A stretch of DNA of 64,000 nucleotides from Mesorhizobium sp. L2C084A000 (GTDB taxonomy: Bacteria > Pseudomonadota > Alphaproteobacteria > Rhizobiales > Rhizobiaceae): NCBI RefSeq assembly GCF_000502875.1, contig NZ_AYWX01000009.1:332960-396959 (forward strand), in the 5' to 3' direction. The translations under genes were made by a program, and so were the position numbers. Of this stretch, positions 10,247-19,582 are shown piece after piece. The notes below the pieces were generated by a model. It made no database searches, was not told where the DNA came from, and was given only the letters and a program-made list of their open reading frames with translations. How positions within the stretch are numbered: position 1 is the stretch's first letter; the number at the start of each line of letters is the position of its first letter.

Positions 10247-10604
10247 GAAATGTCCTCCCCGAATTCGAGTGCATCAAGCTAGAACCAATTCAGGTTAACG
10301 GTGCAACAACGAATTCAAGGGCGTACATGTACACATTCGTCAGGCGCATTTTCGAGCAAATGCAACGGCATGCGGCAAGGCCGAAAAACGGTCCATGATG
10401 GCGGATCCGCTTCCAAAAAACAGAGGAAACCCATCAAAAAGGGTTCGAAAACAGCGTTTTTTGCGGTCCGGGAGCCCCATTGTTACATTATGGCAACAAT
10501 GGGGCTAAAACTTCCGTTTACGTCAACATTAACGCAACGGAACGCTGATTTTCGAGGCGGAAAACCAGCAGTTTAGAGAGGGCTAAAGTCTCGCGAATCT
10601 ATCC
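10247..10604. other. Long regulatory gap upstream of FadL-like gene
   Basis: A 358-base gap without a convincing gene, visibly richer in A+T than the flanks. It holds the promoter of the FadL-like gene, the palindrome GTACATGTAC at 10323-10332, and a 12-bp perfect inverted repeat at 10473-10506. A 91-codon plus-strand frame here has no ribosome-binding site and unlikely composition. Confidence 0.5.
10473..10506. repeat. 12-bp perfect inverted repeat
   Basis: Arms AGCCCCATTGTT (10473-10484) and AACAATGGGGCT (10495-10506) with a ten-base spacer. It is about 100 bases past the valS stop and about 230 bases before the FadL-like start. There is no T run on the minus strand, so it is not an ordinary terminator for valS; an operator or RNA structure is possible. 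Confidence 0.55.
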
Positions 10605-13388
10605 TTAGCCGGCGTCGCGAACCCTGGCCAACGCGACCGACAGCTTGCCCTGCGCATCGCGGTATTCGGCGAGCTTTTCACGCTCGGCATCGACGATCTC
10701 GGCCGGCGCGCTGGCGACGAACCTTTCGTTCGACAGTTTCTTGTGCAGGCGCGCGATCTCCTCGGTCACCTTGGCCAGTTCCTTCTGCAGCCGTGCCGCC
10801 TCGGCGGCGAGGTCGATCAGGCTGCCAAGCGGCAGGCAGACCGTCGCCTCATTGAGCACGATCTGCGCCGAGCCCTTGGGCGCGACATCGGCAAGCGAGA
10901 TGTCGCCGACCCGCGCCAGCCGCTTGATCGCCGAATCCTCGCGAACGAGGCGCTCGCGTGTCAGATTATTGGCGCCGACCACGACGAGCGGTGCAATGGC
11001 TGCCGGCGGCACGTTCATCTCCGAACGCACGGAGCGAATGCCAGAGACGAGTTCGACCAGCCAATTGATGTCCGCTGCGGCCTCGGCGTCTTCGAAATCC
11101 GGTGACGGCCATGCCGCATGACACAGCAGCGAGAGGCGTTGCTTGCCTTCGCCAGCGGTCTGCGCCCACAGTTCCTCGGTCATGAACGGCATCATCGGGT
11201 GCAGCAGCTTGTAGATCTCGTCGAGTACGAAGGCGACGCAGGCGCGGCTTTCGGCCTTGGCCGCCTCGTCGGCGCCCATGAACACCGGCTTCAGCAATTC
11301 CAGATACCAGTCGCAGAACAGGTTCCAGACGAAGCGGTAGGCGGCACCCGCCGCCTCGTTGAAGCGGTATGAGGTGATGCCGTCCGTGATTTCGCGCGCC
11401 GCGCGCGTCAGTTCGGTCAGGATCCAGCGGTTGACCGCCAGCTTCGCGTCATTCAGCCAGAACTCGTCATTGCGCGCGACCTCGTTCATTTCGGCGAAGC
11501 GCGTGGCGTTCCACAGCTTGGTGCCGAAATTGCGATAGCCGGCGATGCGCGCCGGGTCGAGCTTCACGTCGCGGCCTTGCGCCGCCATCACCGTCAGGGT
11601 GAAGCGCAGCGCATCGGCCCCGTATTCGTCGATCAGGTCGAGGGGGTCGACGACGTTGCCTTTCGACTTCGACATCTTCTGCCCGTTCTTGTCGCGCACC
11701 AACGCGTGCATGTAGACGGTGTGGAACGGCTCCTCGTCCATGAAGTGCAGGCCCATCATCATCATACGGGCAACCCAGAAGAAGATGAGGTCGAAGCCGG
11801 TCACCAGCACGTCGGTCTGGTAGTAGGTCTTCAGCTCCGGCGTCTCATCAGGCCATCCCAATGTCGAGAACGGCCACAGCGCCGACGAAAACCAGGTGTC
11901 GAGTACATCCTCGTCGCGGGTCAGGATCTCGCCCGGCTGGAAATTCTCCAACTTGTCCTCGACCCAGCCCTTCCAGGGTCCTTCCAGAGCCAGGTAGTAT
12001 TCGATCGCGGCGCCGAGCGCCTCTTCCTCGGTCTTCTCGACGAAGACGCGCCCATCCGGCCCGTACCATGCCGGGATCTGATGACCCCACCACAGTTGGC
12101 GTGAGATGCACCAGGGTTCGATATTTTCCATCCACTGGAAATAAGTCTTTTCCCAATTCCCGGGTATGATCTTGGTGCGCCCCTCGCGCACCGAAGCGAT
12201 CGCTGGCTTGGCCAGTTCCGCCGCATTGGCATACCATTGCTCGGTCAGGAACGGCTCGATCGGCACGCCCCCGCGATCGCCATGCGGGACGGCGTGGCGA
12301 TGCGGCTCGACCTTTTCGAGGAAGCCGCCCTCTTCCATCAGCTCGACGATCTTCTTGCGCGCGACGAAGCGGTCGAGGCCGTCGAGTTCGTCCCAGACAA
12401 TTTGGCGCTCCGGCGTCACCTCGAGGCCGGCAAGGAAATCCTCATTATCCCTGAGACTTACCGCCGCCTCCGTGGTCAGGATGCTGATCGCCGGCAGCTT
12501 GTGGCGCTTGCCGACCTCGAAGTCATTGAAATCGTGCGCGGGCGTGATCTTGACCGCGCCCGAACCCTTTTCCGGATCGGAGTACTCGTCCGCCACCACA
12601 GGAATCCTGCGACCGACGATCGGCAGGACGATGTTCTTGCCGACCAGATGCCGGAAGCGCTCGTCGTCAGGGTGCACGGCGACGGCCGTATCGCCCAGCA
12701 TCGTCTCCGGGCGCGTCGTCGCCACGGTGATGAAGGTTGTTGGGTTTTCCGCGTCGAAGACCTGGCCCTCTACGGGGTAGCGGAAGTGCCAGAGATTGCC
12801 GTTGACCTCCTGCTGCTCGACCTCGAGATCGGAGATCGCGGTGAGCAGCTTGGGATCCCAGTTCACAAGGCGCTTATCCTTGTAGATCAGCCCTTCCTTG
12901 TAGAGCGTGACGAACACTTCGAGCACGGCCTTGGACAGGCCTTCGTCCATGGTGAAGCGTTCGCGTGACCAATCGGCCGAGGCGCCGAGCCGCTTTAACT
13001 GGTTGAAGATCGCGCCGCCGGATTCGGCCTTCCACTCCCACACTTTCTCGATGAACTGCTCGCGGGTCAGGTCGCGGCGATGGATCTGCTTTTCCATCAG
13101 CTGCCGCTCGACCACCATCTGCGTGGCGATACCGGCATGGTCCATGCCCGGCTGCCACAGGACATTCTTGCCGCGCATGCGCTCGAAGCGCACCAGTATA
13201 TCCTGCAGCGTGTTGTTGAGCGCGTGTCCCATATGCAGCGAGCCGGTGACGTTCGGCGGCGGGATGACGATGGTGAAGGCTTCCGCCCCCTCCTCGGCCC
13301 CGGCACCGGCGCGAAACGCGTCGGCCTCTTCCCAGACTTTGGCGATCTTCGGCTCGACGGTTTTGGCGTCGTAGGTCTTTTCAAGCAT
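10605..13388 (-). CDS. valS: Valyl-tRNA synthetase
   Basis: Class I synthetase that charges tRNA-Val and edits mis-activated threonine. The 927-residue protein starts MLEKTYDAKTVEPKIAKVWE and has the HIGH motif in PPPNVTGSLHMGHALN and KMSKSKGN after DKNGQ. The editing CP1 domain lies between (TTRPETMLGDTAVAVHP). The C-terminal tail is a coiled coil (LAAEAARLQKELAKVTEEIA), a valyl-enzyme feature. I chose ATG 13388; a longer frame to 13463 adds residues not typical of the family. Isolated gene. Confidence 0.96.
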   Translation of the reverse strand: MLEKTYDAKTVEPKIAKVWEEADAFRAGAGAEEGAEAFTIVIPPPNVTGSLHMGHALNNTLQDILVRFERMRGKNVLWQPGMDHAGIATQMVVERQLMEKQIHRRDLTREQFIEKVWEWKAESGGAIFNQLKRLGASADWSRERFTMDEGLSKAVLEVFVTLYKEGLIYKDKRLVNWDPKLLTAISDLEVEQQEVNGNLWHFRYPVEGQVFDAENPTTFITVATTRPETMLGDTAVAVHPDDERFRHLVGKNIVLPIVGRRIPVVADEYSDPEKGSGAVKITPAHDFNDFEVGKRHKLPAISILTTEAAVSLRDNEDFLAGLEVTPERQIVWDELDGLDRFVARKKIVELMEEGGFLEKVEPHRHAVPHGDRGGVPIEPFLTEQWYANAAELAKPAIASVREGRTKIIPGNWEKTYFQWMENIEPWCISRQLWWGHQIPAWYGPDGRVFVEKTEEEALGAAIEYYLALEGPWKGWVEDKLENFQPGEILTRDEDVLDTWFSSALWPFSTLGWPDETPELKTYYQTDVLVTGFDLIFFWVARMMMMGLHFMDEEPFHTVYMHALVRDKNGQKMSKSKGNVVDPLDLIDEYGADALRFTLTVMAAQGRDVKLDPARIAGYRNFGTKLWNATRFAEMNEVARNDEFWLNDAKLAVNRWILTELTRAAREITDGITSYRFNEAAGAAYRFVWNLFCDWYLELLKPVFMGADEAAKAESRACVAFVLDEIYKLLHPMMPFMTEELWAQTAGEGKQRLSLLCHAAWPSPDFEDAEAAADINWLVELVSGIRSVRSEMNVPPAAIAPLVVVGANNLTRERLVREDSAIKRLARVGDISLADVAPKGSAQIVLNEATVCLPLGSLIDLAAEAARLQKELAKVTEEIARLHKKLSNERFVASAPAEIVDAEREKLAEYRDAQGKLSVALARVRDAG

Positions 13389-13553
13389 GGGAAAATGGTC
13401 CGCGCTGTCGGGAGTTTTGCTGGTCCGCTGTAAATCGGAAGGCTTTGACCAAGTCAACCGCAAGGGCTGTCTCGGACCCTCACAACCAGATAGGCGCGGC
13501 CTTGGTCATTTCAACGGAAAGCGATCCGTCGTCCTGCCAACAAGCTGACCTCA

Positions 13554-13592
13554 CCAAAGGAAACGGCGCCACGAGGGCGCCGTTTCCTTTGG
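13554..13592 (-). terminator. Perfect 17-bp hairpin after popZ
   Basis: Arms at 13554-13570 (CCAAAGGAAACGGCGCC) and 13576-13592 are perfect reverse complements around a five-base loop ACGAG. It begins 17 bases after the popZ stop and lies upstream of valS on the same strand, so it most likely ends the popZ transcript. The T-rich stretch is part of the stem rather than a free tail. Confidence 0.7.
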
Positions 13593-13608
13593 CGATCGGC
13601 ATGGGGAA

Positions 13609-14427
13609 CTACTGCGCCCCGCGCGCCACGCGCTCTATCTCCTCGCGCACCAGCCTTTCGACCAGTGTCGGCAGATTGTTGTCGAGCCAGTCCTGCAGCA
13701 TCGGCCGCAGCATCTCTTCGGCCATTTCGTCGAATGTCTTCTTGCTGCGGCTGGCAAACGCGTCGGAAAGCTCGCCAAAGGCAGCCGCGACCTGCCGGCC
13801 GGTGTGCTCGGAAACGATCGCCGGACGCGGCGCGTCGCTGGCCGCCACCGGTCGCACCACGCTTGCATCCGGACGAGACGGCTCGACGGCTGCTTTCGCG
13901 GTCGGTTCGTCACTTGGAGTCTCCACGGACGGCTGGGCAGCGGTCTTGGGGGCTTCGCTCCGGTCCGACACCGCCCTCGCCTGCTCACCGACCGCGGCGA
14001 TCTCGCGACGCCAATCGGCGATGGAAGCGTCGGCGACAGGACGCGATCCCGGCGCTTCAACCGTGATTGGCTCGGCGGCGACGCGGGCGCTGACCTCGGC
14101 AAGTGTCATCGATGGCTTTGCCGGGCCGGGATCGGGGCGCACCGGCGTTTCCATGCGTGCGGCCACCGGCTCGGCCGCCGGCAACTGTGTCTGGACTTCC
14201 GCCAGCGTGACCGGCTTCCTGCCGTCGGGGGCGGCATGCAGGTCGGCACGGAATGCTTCCACGTCGGGGGCTGCATAGGCGCTCGACGCGCGCTCCAGAT
14301 CCTGGCTCAACTCATCGGCGTCGCCCGGCTGCTTGCGGCCGCCGTCGCTGTCCTCGATGATCCGCCTGATGGAAGCCAGTATCTCTTCCATGGAAGGTTC
14401 GCGCTGTGCGCTGCTTGCCGTTGCCAT
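13609..14427 (-). CDS. popZ: PopZ-type polar organising protein (DUF2497)
   Basis: Homologue of the Caulobacter pole organiser PopZ, which self-assembles at cell poles and anchors ParB-parS. The 272-residue protein has the N-terminal helix REPSMEEILASIRRIIEDSD, a long low-complexity acidic, proline- and alanine-rich middle (roughly residues 40-190), and the C-terminal oligomerisation part EEMLRPMLQDWLDNNLPTLV then ERLVREEIERVARG. ATG 14427 gives the normal N-terminus; the extension to 14535 does not fit. It lies between tolC and valS on the same strand, an arrangement I associate with Rhizobiales. Confidence 0.88.
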   Translation of the reverse strand: MATASSAQREPSMEEILASIRRIIEDSDGGRKQPGDADELSQDLERASSAYAAPDVEAFRADLHAAPDGRKPVTLAEVQTQLPAAEPVAARMETPVRPDPGPAKPSMTLAEVSARVAAEPITVEAPGSRPVADASIADWRREIAAVGEQARAVSDRSEAPKTAAQPSVETPSDEPTAKAAVEPSRPDASVVRPVAASDAPRPAIVSEHTGRQVAAAFGELSDAFASRSKKTFDEMAEEMLRPMLQDWLDNNLPTLVERLVREEIERVARGAQ

Positions 14428-14466
14428 CGTCACATCCGCCGCCCTTGTGACCCCTGTTGGGTTTTC

Positions 14467-14487
14467 CGATCCGGCAGAGCCGGATCG
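14467..14487. promoter_or_regulatory. 9-bp inverted repeat before popZ
   Basis: CGATCCGGC (14467-14475), a three-base loop AGA, and GCCGGATCG (14479-14487). It is 40 bases upstream of the popZ start and about 155 bases after tolC. No T run follows on the minus strand. It may be an operator or leader hairpin of popZ. Confidence 0.35.
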
Positions 14488-14641
14488 AATCATGGCGACA
14501 GCGTAACCGACGGATCGCCGCACGAGAATCCCCAATCTGGGGACTTGTGGGATTTCAACAGATTAGCGCGATCTGAACCCGAGAGCGCAGTACGAAAGAT
14601 CCTGCTCAAACGAGGAGCACGGCCAGTCCTGGCCGAACGCT

Positions 14642-16033
14642 TCAGCGGCCGTCCGGCGTGCGCAGGCCGTACCACTTGTCCTTGACCGCGTTGTAATGCT
14701 CTTCAGGCTTGTATTTCGCTACCTGCAAGCCAAGGCGGTCGACGGACAGACGGCCGGTCGCCTGCAGGATGGCGTAGCTCGCCACCACCACATCATGTTC
14801 GTAACCGGCCTGGTTGATCTGGGCGGTGATGACCGTCGCCTGCGCGTTGAGGACGTCGAGCGTGGTGCGCTGGCCGACATTGCGCTCTTCGATGACACCG
14901 TTCAGTGCCAGCTTCGCGGCCTCGATCACCTGCCTGTTGGCCGTCAGCTGCTGCTGCGCGGCGGTGTACTCGGTCCAGGCGGCGGTGACGGCCTGGCGCA
15001 CCTGGTCGCGGCTGACGTCGACCTGGATGCGGGCCTGGCTGAGCGATTCCTTGTCCTGGCGCACGATCGCCGAGGTGCGGCCACCCGAATAGATCGGGAT
15101 GGTCAGCGTTGCCCCGACACTGGCCGAATTGGTCGTGCCATCCTGCGAACCGACGCCCGGCAAAGGCGAGGTATTGCGATAGGCGCTCGAAACGCCGGCG
15201 GAAGCCGACAGCTGCGGCAACAGCGCGCCTTCGGCCGACTTCACCGAAAACGCGGCCGCGTCGACCAGATGCTGCGTGGCAAGGATGGCCGGATGCTCGT
15301 TCGAGGCCACCCCGACGGCGGCGGCGAGGCTCGACGGCAACAGCTTTGCCACCGGCGAAGCGCCCTTGAGCTTGCCCGGCTCGTCGCCGACGATCTGGCG
15401 GTAGATCGCCGCACTTGCCAGCGCCTGCGCCCGGGCGGCACTCAGCGATGCCACGGCGGCGGCCCGCGAAGCATCGGCCTGGGCGACATCGGTGCGCGTG
15501 CCTTCGCCAACTTCGAAACGCGAACGCGCCGCGCGCGCCGTTTCGGTCAGGAACTGAAGGTTCTGCTCAGTCAGCACGGCGACCTGCCGGTCGCGAATCA
15601 CGTTCATATAGGCTTGGGCCGCGCTGAACAGGATACCCTCTTCGGTGTTGCGCAGGCTTTCGACGGAAGCGCGGACCTGCGCTTCGGCGGCAGCGACATT
15701 GTTCCTGGTCTGAAAGCCATCGAACAGCATCTGGTTTATCTGGACGCCAAAATTTCCGGTGGTCAGCCTCACGCTTGAATTGGTGCCATTGAGATGGCTG
15801 CTCGAATAATCAATATCCGCCGAGCCGGTGACAATCGGGCGGTAGCCCGACTTGGCGATGGCGACACCCTCGTCGGTGACACGAACGCCGGCGCGGGATG
15901 CATTCAGCGAAGAATTGTACTGATAGGCCTTTGCAAGCGCGCCGGAGATGCTTTCGGCTGAAGCCGCCAGTGGGGACAGCATGGTCGCCGAAACGAGGAC
16001 GGCGGTGAAAAGTGACTTGCGTAAAGACGGCAC
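14642..16033 (-). CDS. tolC: TolC-family outer-membrane efflux/type I secretion channel
   Basis: Trimeric outer-membrane channel used by type I secretion and tripartite pumps. The 463-residue protein has a signal peptide (LFTAVLVSATMLSPLAASA-ES) and two tandem outer-membrane efflux protein repeats with long helices, e.g. FEVGEGTRTDVAQADASRAA in the first and VGQRTTLDVLNAQATVITAQ in the second, the usual paired TolC motif. I chose the GTG at 16033 because GAGGG lies eight bases upstream. It is downstream of the methyltransferase-like gene, a common alphaproteobacterial order. No partner transporter is in the window. Confidence 0.92.
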   Translation of the reverse strand: MPSLRKSLFTAVLVSATMLSPLAASAESISGALAKAYQYNSSLNASRAGVRVTDEGVAIAKSGYRPIVTGSADIDYSSSHLNGTNSSVRLTTGNFGVQINQMLFDGFQTRNNVAAAEAQVRASVESLRNTEEGILFSAAQAYMNVIRDRQVAVLTEQNLQFLTETARAARSRFEVGEGTRTDVAQADASRAAAVASLSAARAQALASAAIYRQIVGDEPGKLKGASPVAKLLPSSLAAAVGVASNEHPAILATQHLVDAAAFSVKSAEGALLPQLSASAGVSSAYRNTSPLPGVGSQDGTTNSASVGATLTIPIYSGGRTSAIVRQDKESLSQARIQVDVSRDQVRQAVTAAWTEYTAAQQQLTANRQVIEAAKLALNGVIEERNVGQRTTLDVLNAQATVITAQINQAGYEHDVVVASYAILQATGRLSVDRLGLQVAKYKPEEHYNAVKDKWYGLRTPDGR

Positions 16034-16214
16034 GGTTAAACCCTCATTCGTTTTCCATGGGAACCGCGCCGCGCCTGCTTCTCTCATAGATCAGCCGGCG
16101 CCGCGTGTTCGATGTTCCCTGCTGCTCACCCCAAAGTGCCCCCAGTCTGGGATCCGCAGCGATCGTTCAAATGCAAGCGACCATGACACAGCCTCTCCTG
16201 CAAGGCCAAATCAT

Positions 16215-16883
16215 TCAGAATTCGAAAGCACGAATGCGTTCAAACCCCGGTAGTGGCTTAATTGCCGCATTAAATGCACGTCTTCCGGTTACAACCCCCC
16301 CGGCCTTGAAAAAGAGACGGGCCACGCCGGAATTGCCCTGCCCTTCGACGGCGACAAGGCGGCCGCCTTCGGCGAGTTGGTCCAGCAGCGCCACCGGCAC
16401 TTCCGCGACGCTGCCACCGACGAAGATGACGTTATAAGGCGCCTTAGCGGCATGCCCCTGCGGCAACGCGCCCTGGACGACGGTCACATTGCCGCAGCCC
16501 AGCGACGAAAGCGTCGATCTGGCGGTTTCCGCCAGCGCCGAATCACTTTCGAGCGCCACCACGGACCTGGCCAGTCGCGACAGGATGGCCGAGGCGTAGC
16601 CGGTTCCGCAACCGACATCGAGCGCCGAATCGGTCGGGTTGATCTCCGCCAGCTGGATAAGCTTGGCCAACGGCGATGCTTCCATCAGGTAGCGCGCGCC
16701 GTCCGCGCCGGCGGCAATGCGGATGTCCTCGTCGATATAGGCCAGATCGCGCTGGGCGGCGCCGACAAACATCTCTCTTGGGACGACAAGCATTGCATCG
16801 AGCAGCGGCGCGCTGGTCACATCGGTGGTGCGGACCTGGCCGTCGACCATCTTGACGCGTAGTTCGGAGAAATCAGCGCTCAT
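16215..16883 (-). CDS. Protein-L-isoaspartate O-methyltransferase family protein
   Basis: SAM-dependent methyltransferase fold of 222 residues. The SAM-binding glycine loop is ALDVGCGTGYASAILSRLA, and the N-terminal part (MVDGQVRTTDVTSAPLLDAM, then REMFV) is typical of the PCMT-like protein encoded before tolC in Rhizobiales. True repair activity on isoaspartate is not certain, because this branch differs from classic Pcm around the active-site Ser/Thr loop. It lies 180 bases upstream of tolC on the same strand. Confidence 0.82.
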   Translation of the reverse strand: MSADFSELRVKMVDGQVRTTDVTSAPLLDAMLVVPREMFVGAAQRDLAYIDEDIRIAAGADGARYLMEASPLAKLIQLAEINPTDSALDVGCGTGYASAILSRLARSVVALESDSALAETARSTLSSLGCGNVTVVQGALPQGHAAKAPYNVIFVGGSVAEVPVALLDQLAEGGRLVAVEGQGNSGVARLFFKAGGVVTGRRAFNAAIKPLPGFERIRAFEF

Positions 16884-16973
16884 GTCCCAACCAATCCGCT
16901 TGCCGCGCCAGAACCGCGGTCCATTGTGTCAGGAACTTCAGGCCCCTGCGCTGCCGCGCGGGGGCCCGGGCAT

Positions 16974-17047
16974 TGGAGGCCTCGCCCGGAATCGAACCGG
17001 GGTGCAAGGATTTGCAGTCCTCTGCGTAACCACTCCGCCACGAGGCC
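16974..17047 (-). tRNA. tRNA-Cys (GCA)
   Basis: On the minus strand the acceptor stem is GGCCTCG paired with CGAGGCC, followed by T and an encoded CCA. The anticodon loop reads CTGCAAA, giving anticodon GCA. The T arm GGTTCGATTCCGG type is intact. Length is 74 bases with CCA. Confidence 0.93.
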
Positions 17048-17267
17048 TCATTGCTCCCGGCGTTCCACCCGGTTCCAATAGGTTGCGGCGAAAATGACGT
17101 CAAGCGGCCACCGTGCATTCCGAACGGTTTCCTCGCGTCAGTCCGGACGGCACCCGGCAAATCGTCGGATCGGGCCTGACCGCTCCATTAGCGGACAATT
17201 AAGCATAGCCTGCCCGGAGAAGAAACTCATCGGCGGCCGTGCGTTGGACATGGCAGGAGGAAGAGCC

Positions 17268-17471
17268 ATGCACCGGACAGTGGCAGCAAATACAAGTGCC
17301 TCGTCCGGCCTGTCCCTGCCACAATGCGGAGAGCCTATGCATTACGCAATCGACCGTCTGTCCATCGAAGGTGCGGACAGCCTGTCGCCGCATGACAGGG
17401 CAAGGCTTGCCTCGGCCGCGGCGATTCTCAAGCAGATCCGTGAGGCGCTGGAAGAGCACGCCGCCCGCTGA
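17268..17471 (+). CDS. Small hypothetical protein
   Basis: 67-residue frame preceded by a very strong ribosome-binding site, AGGAGGAAG, spaced five bases from the ATG. The C-terminal half is helical and charged (DRARLASAAAILKQIREALEEHAAR). It contains one cysteine and no signal peptide or known motif. The strong ribosome-binding site is the main reason to call it. No function can be given. Confidence 0.5.
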   Translation: MHRTVAANTSASSGLSLPQCGEPMHYAIDRLSIEGADSLSPHDRARLASAAAILKQIREALEEHAAR

Positions 17472-17495
17472 ACACCCGCCTTGCGCTATCGGCGG

Positions 17496-17753
17496 TCAAT
17501 CGGGCCGGCGACGCCGTTCCCACCAGACGACAAAGCGACGCCGGTGACGGCGAACCATGGCGAATTCATAGGACAGCACCAGCAATCCGAGCGGAACCAT
17601 CCAGAAGCCGAGGATCGGCAGGAAACCGAGGACGCCGCCAACGGTCAGCAGGATGCCGATCGTGATTCTGAGCCCGCGCGAGCGCGGCATTTTGAACTCG
17701 CGCCCGAAAACGGAGATTTTCCGCGCCGGCATCTGGTTGTCTTGTGCTGTCAT
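17496..17753 (-). CDS. Small membrane protein, PGPGW-like
   Basis: 85-residue protein with one or two membrane segments (LRITIGILLTVGGVLGFLPI, then WMVPLGLLVLSYEF) and a strongly basic tail (RRHRRRFVVWWERRRRPD). The pattern of small residues, Pro and Trp in the hairpin recalls the PGPGW family of putative transmembrane proteins, but this is a resemblance only. An ATG at 17790-17792 would add 13 residues. It converges with the preceding small gene. Confidence 0.6.
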   Translation of the reverse strand: MTAQDNQMPARKISVFGREFKMPRSRGLRITIGILLTVGGVLGFLPILGFWMVPLGLLVLSYEFAMVRRHRRRFVVWWERRRRPD

Positions 17754-17976
17754 CGTCTCGAAAGATTGACCCGTTTGATTGTTCGCAAGCATGCTTGAAC
17801 CAAAGCAGCCGCCGCGCTTTCGGTTCCATATCCCCGCCAAGACGGCTAATATGAGGGCTTCCTTCGACGATTGCGAGAAACGCCTGCGCGAAAAAGCCTC
17901 GGAAAAATGTGAAAAGCTTCTTTGCAAAGCCGAAAAGGGCAGCTATAGGCTGCGCCACTCACATAAGAGCATCCGT

Positions 17977-18051
17977 TCCCCGGTAGCTCAGTGGTAGAGC
18001 AACCGGCTGTTAACCGGTTGGTCGCTGGTTCGAATCCGGCCCGGGGAGCCA
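17977..18051 (+). tRNA. tRNA-Asn (GTT)
   Basis: Acceptor stem TCCCCGG pairs with CCGGGGA, followed by G and encoded CCA. The anticodon loop CTGTTAA gives anticodon GTT. D arm AGCTCAGTGGTAGAGC and T arm GGTTCGAATCC are normal. The region to its right is a run of small, poorly known genes. Confidence 0.95.
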
Positions 18052-18238
18052 ATCTTTTCAAAGCCTTGAGACGGTCAGGTCGCCCATAGGGGCTGATCTA
18101 TGGCATGTCTGCAAAATCGCGGTCAGCAGGTTGATTCTCAACTTGACCTGGCCCCGCTGTCCAGCGCCGTCGATGACGCCGCGGCATCGGGACGGTTCGC
18201 GGGAGCAGGCATAAGGCCTTGCTTCGATCTCGGCGATC

Positions 18239-18400
18239 TCATCTCTTGTCGCCGTTCGGGTTGGGTGCCGGTGCCTCTCGCACATCTCGCGGTGGCGGGT
18301 CGACATGCTTAAGCTCTGGCGGGACTTCTTTGTCCCGGCGTTGCACAGGTATCTTCTCCGGTGCGGGCTTCGATGGTGGCTCTTTGATCTTGCTCGGCAT
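18239..18400 (-). CDS. Small proline-rich hypothetical protein
   Basis: 53-residue charged, proline-rich frame with the string IPVQRRDKEVPPELKHVDPP. Composition suggests a disordered cytoplasmic protein. The frame is open further upstream but there it runs antisense to the exported protein at 18495. The ribosome-binding site is weak (GGCGG). Function is unknown and the call is tentative. Confidence 0.4.
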   Translation of the reverse strand: MPSKIKEPPSKPAPEKIPVQRRDKEVPPELKHVDPPPRDVREAPAPNPNGDKR

Positions 18401-18494
18401 AATCGAGTTAACCGCCCTGCCGGTCTCTTGTTCCGTAGCGAGCAGAAAACCTGAATGCGTGGGGAACCGGGAACATCGAAGAGCGTTTTCTCGC

Positions 18495-18743
18495 ATGCTG
18501 AAGAAGATCGCCCTCGCCGCCGTGCTGGTCCAGGTTGCCGCGTTTTCGGCTCTCATCACCCAGACGGTCCTCTTCGCGTCCACGGCCACACAGGCCGCCG
18601 ACGCGAAGCCCGGCGACGCAGTCGCCGTCACCATTGAGAACGAACGGGACAAGGCGGCGCAACCTATTGTTGCCGGCCAATGTCCAACGCGGCTTGTGGC
18701 GAGCAAGGTCTTCACGAGGAACGTAATTACGGCGCAACAATAG
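18495..18743 (+). CDS. Small exported or membrane-anchored hypothetical protein
   Basis: 82-residue protein with a positively charged start (MLKKIALAAVLVQVAAF) and a long hydrophobic stretch reaching TATQAADA, which reads as a signal peptide. The mature part is about 50 residues with one cysteine (AGQCPTRLV). No known motif. It is divergent from the proline-rich frame at 18239. Confidence 0.5.
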   Translation: MLKKIALAAVLVQVAAFSALITQTVLFASTATQAADAKPGDAVAVTIENERDKAAQPIVAGQCPTRLVASKVFTRNVITAQQ

Positions 18744-18868
18744 CTCGCCATCGATGCCGGCCATCCGTCGATCCCCCCAATTTAAGTCAGGGCAATGTGC
18801 TTGAAAGCACAATGATTCCTGTTACTTGCGACGTAGGGCGAGTGCGTTTGGGTTGGGCAAGAATTAGT

Positions 18869-19066
18869 ATGATTTCATCGAATATGGAATGCCCGCGCTG
18901 TCATGGCAGCGGCAGGGTTTTCGACTGCTCCAAGTGGTATGCGTCAAACGGGCACTGCTGCCCGCAGGGAACCCATCGGGGTGGCTGCCCTGGAAAGACG
19001 GGCGCCTGCGCGGAATGCGACGGCCTGGGGACGATGGCGGAGCCTCCGCTGAAAGCCGTGGCGTAA
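18869..19066 (+). CDS. Small zinc-ribbon protein with DnaJ-like CxxCxGxG motif
   Basis: 65-residue cysteine-rich protein. It contains CPRCHGSGRVFDC at the N-terminus, HCCPQG in the middle and CAECDGLGTM near the end; CxxCxGxG and CxxCxGxG-like pairs are the zinc-binding motif of the DnaJ cysteine-rich domain. A start at 18884 (MECPRCHG) is equally possible. No J domain is present, so it is a free zinc finger of unknown role. Confidence 0.55.
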   Translation: MISSNMECPRCHGSGRVFDCSKWYASNGHCCPQGTHRGGCPGKTGACAECDGLGTMAEPPLKAVA

Positions 19067-19124
19067 TCTGCGAGAGCCGCGCATGCCGCTGATGACGGCG
19101 CGGAGGCGCCCGAACGAGCATATT

Positions 19125-19370
19125 TTACTCTGTTGGTGTTTCTACGGGTGGTGCGGCCAGAACCGTGATGTCCATCCTGGCGATCTTGGATGCCGCGCGG
19201 CCTTGCGCGCCAGCATCCATATCGCCGCCTGCGGCAACCATGATTTTGGCCAGATGTCCCACGGCGTCCGCGCTGCGGCCCGGCGAAAATCCTTCCCCGG
19301 TTTGCGGCTTCCCCACTGCCGTTTGTTTTTCCGGGACATGCGGATGTTGACTTACGATAGCGGAAACCAT
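19125..19370 (-). CDS. Small hypothetical protein with strong ribosome-binding site
   Basis: 81-residue soluble protein preceded by AGGAGG five bases before the ATG, strong evidence for translation. The sequence includes VGKPQTGEGFSPGRSADAVG and a central AAGGDMDAGAQGRAASKIAR. No membrane segment or recognisable domain. It is one of several unknown small genes between tRNA-Asn and hsp20. Confidence 0.6.
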   Translation of the reverse strand: MVSAIVSQHPHVPEKQTAVGKPQTGEGFSPGRSADAVGHLAKIMVAAGGDMDAGAQGRAASKIARMDITVLAAPPVETPTE

Positions 19371-19582
19371 TGAACCTCCTGTGGCGACGCTTCGAACATT
19401 ATATTAGCGTTGACTGTTGCGAGGCTGACCTAGCCAGTCGCCAAAAACCGCACCAGGGAGTTCGAACAAAAGATCGAGCCGCCCCGCTACAAGGTGAACT
19501 GGTAGGGCAGCTCACCTTGCAGCGATGTGAAAACGACGATGCAGGCCCAGCCGTCCTGGTAGCGCCGCCCCTTTTATCAAGG

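Noticed and set aside
10301..10576. 91-codon plus-strand frame in the FadL-like gene's upstream gap
   Set aside because: No ribosome site and it covers the inverted repeat; composition is not protein-like.
17977..18051. tRNA-Asn as an attachment site of an integrated element
   Set aside because: No integrase gene and no second copy of the tRNA 3' end were seen in the window.
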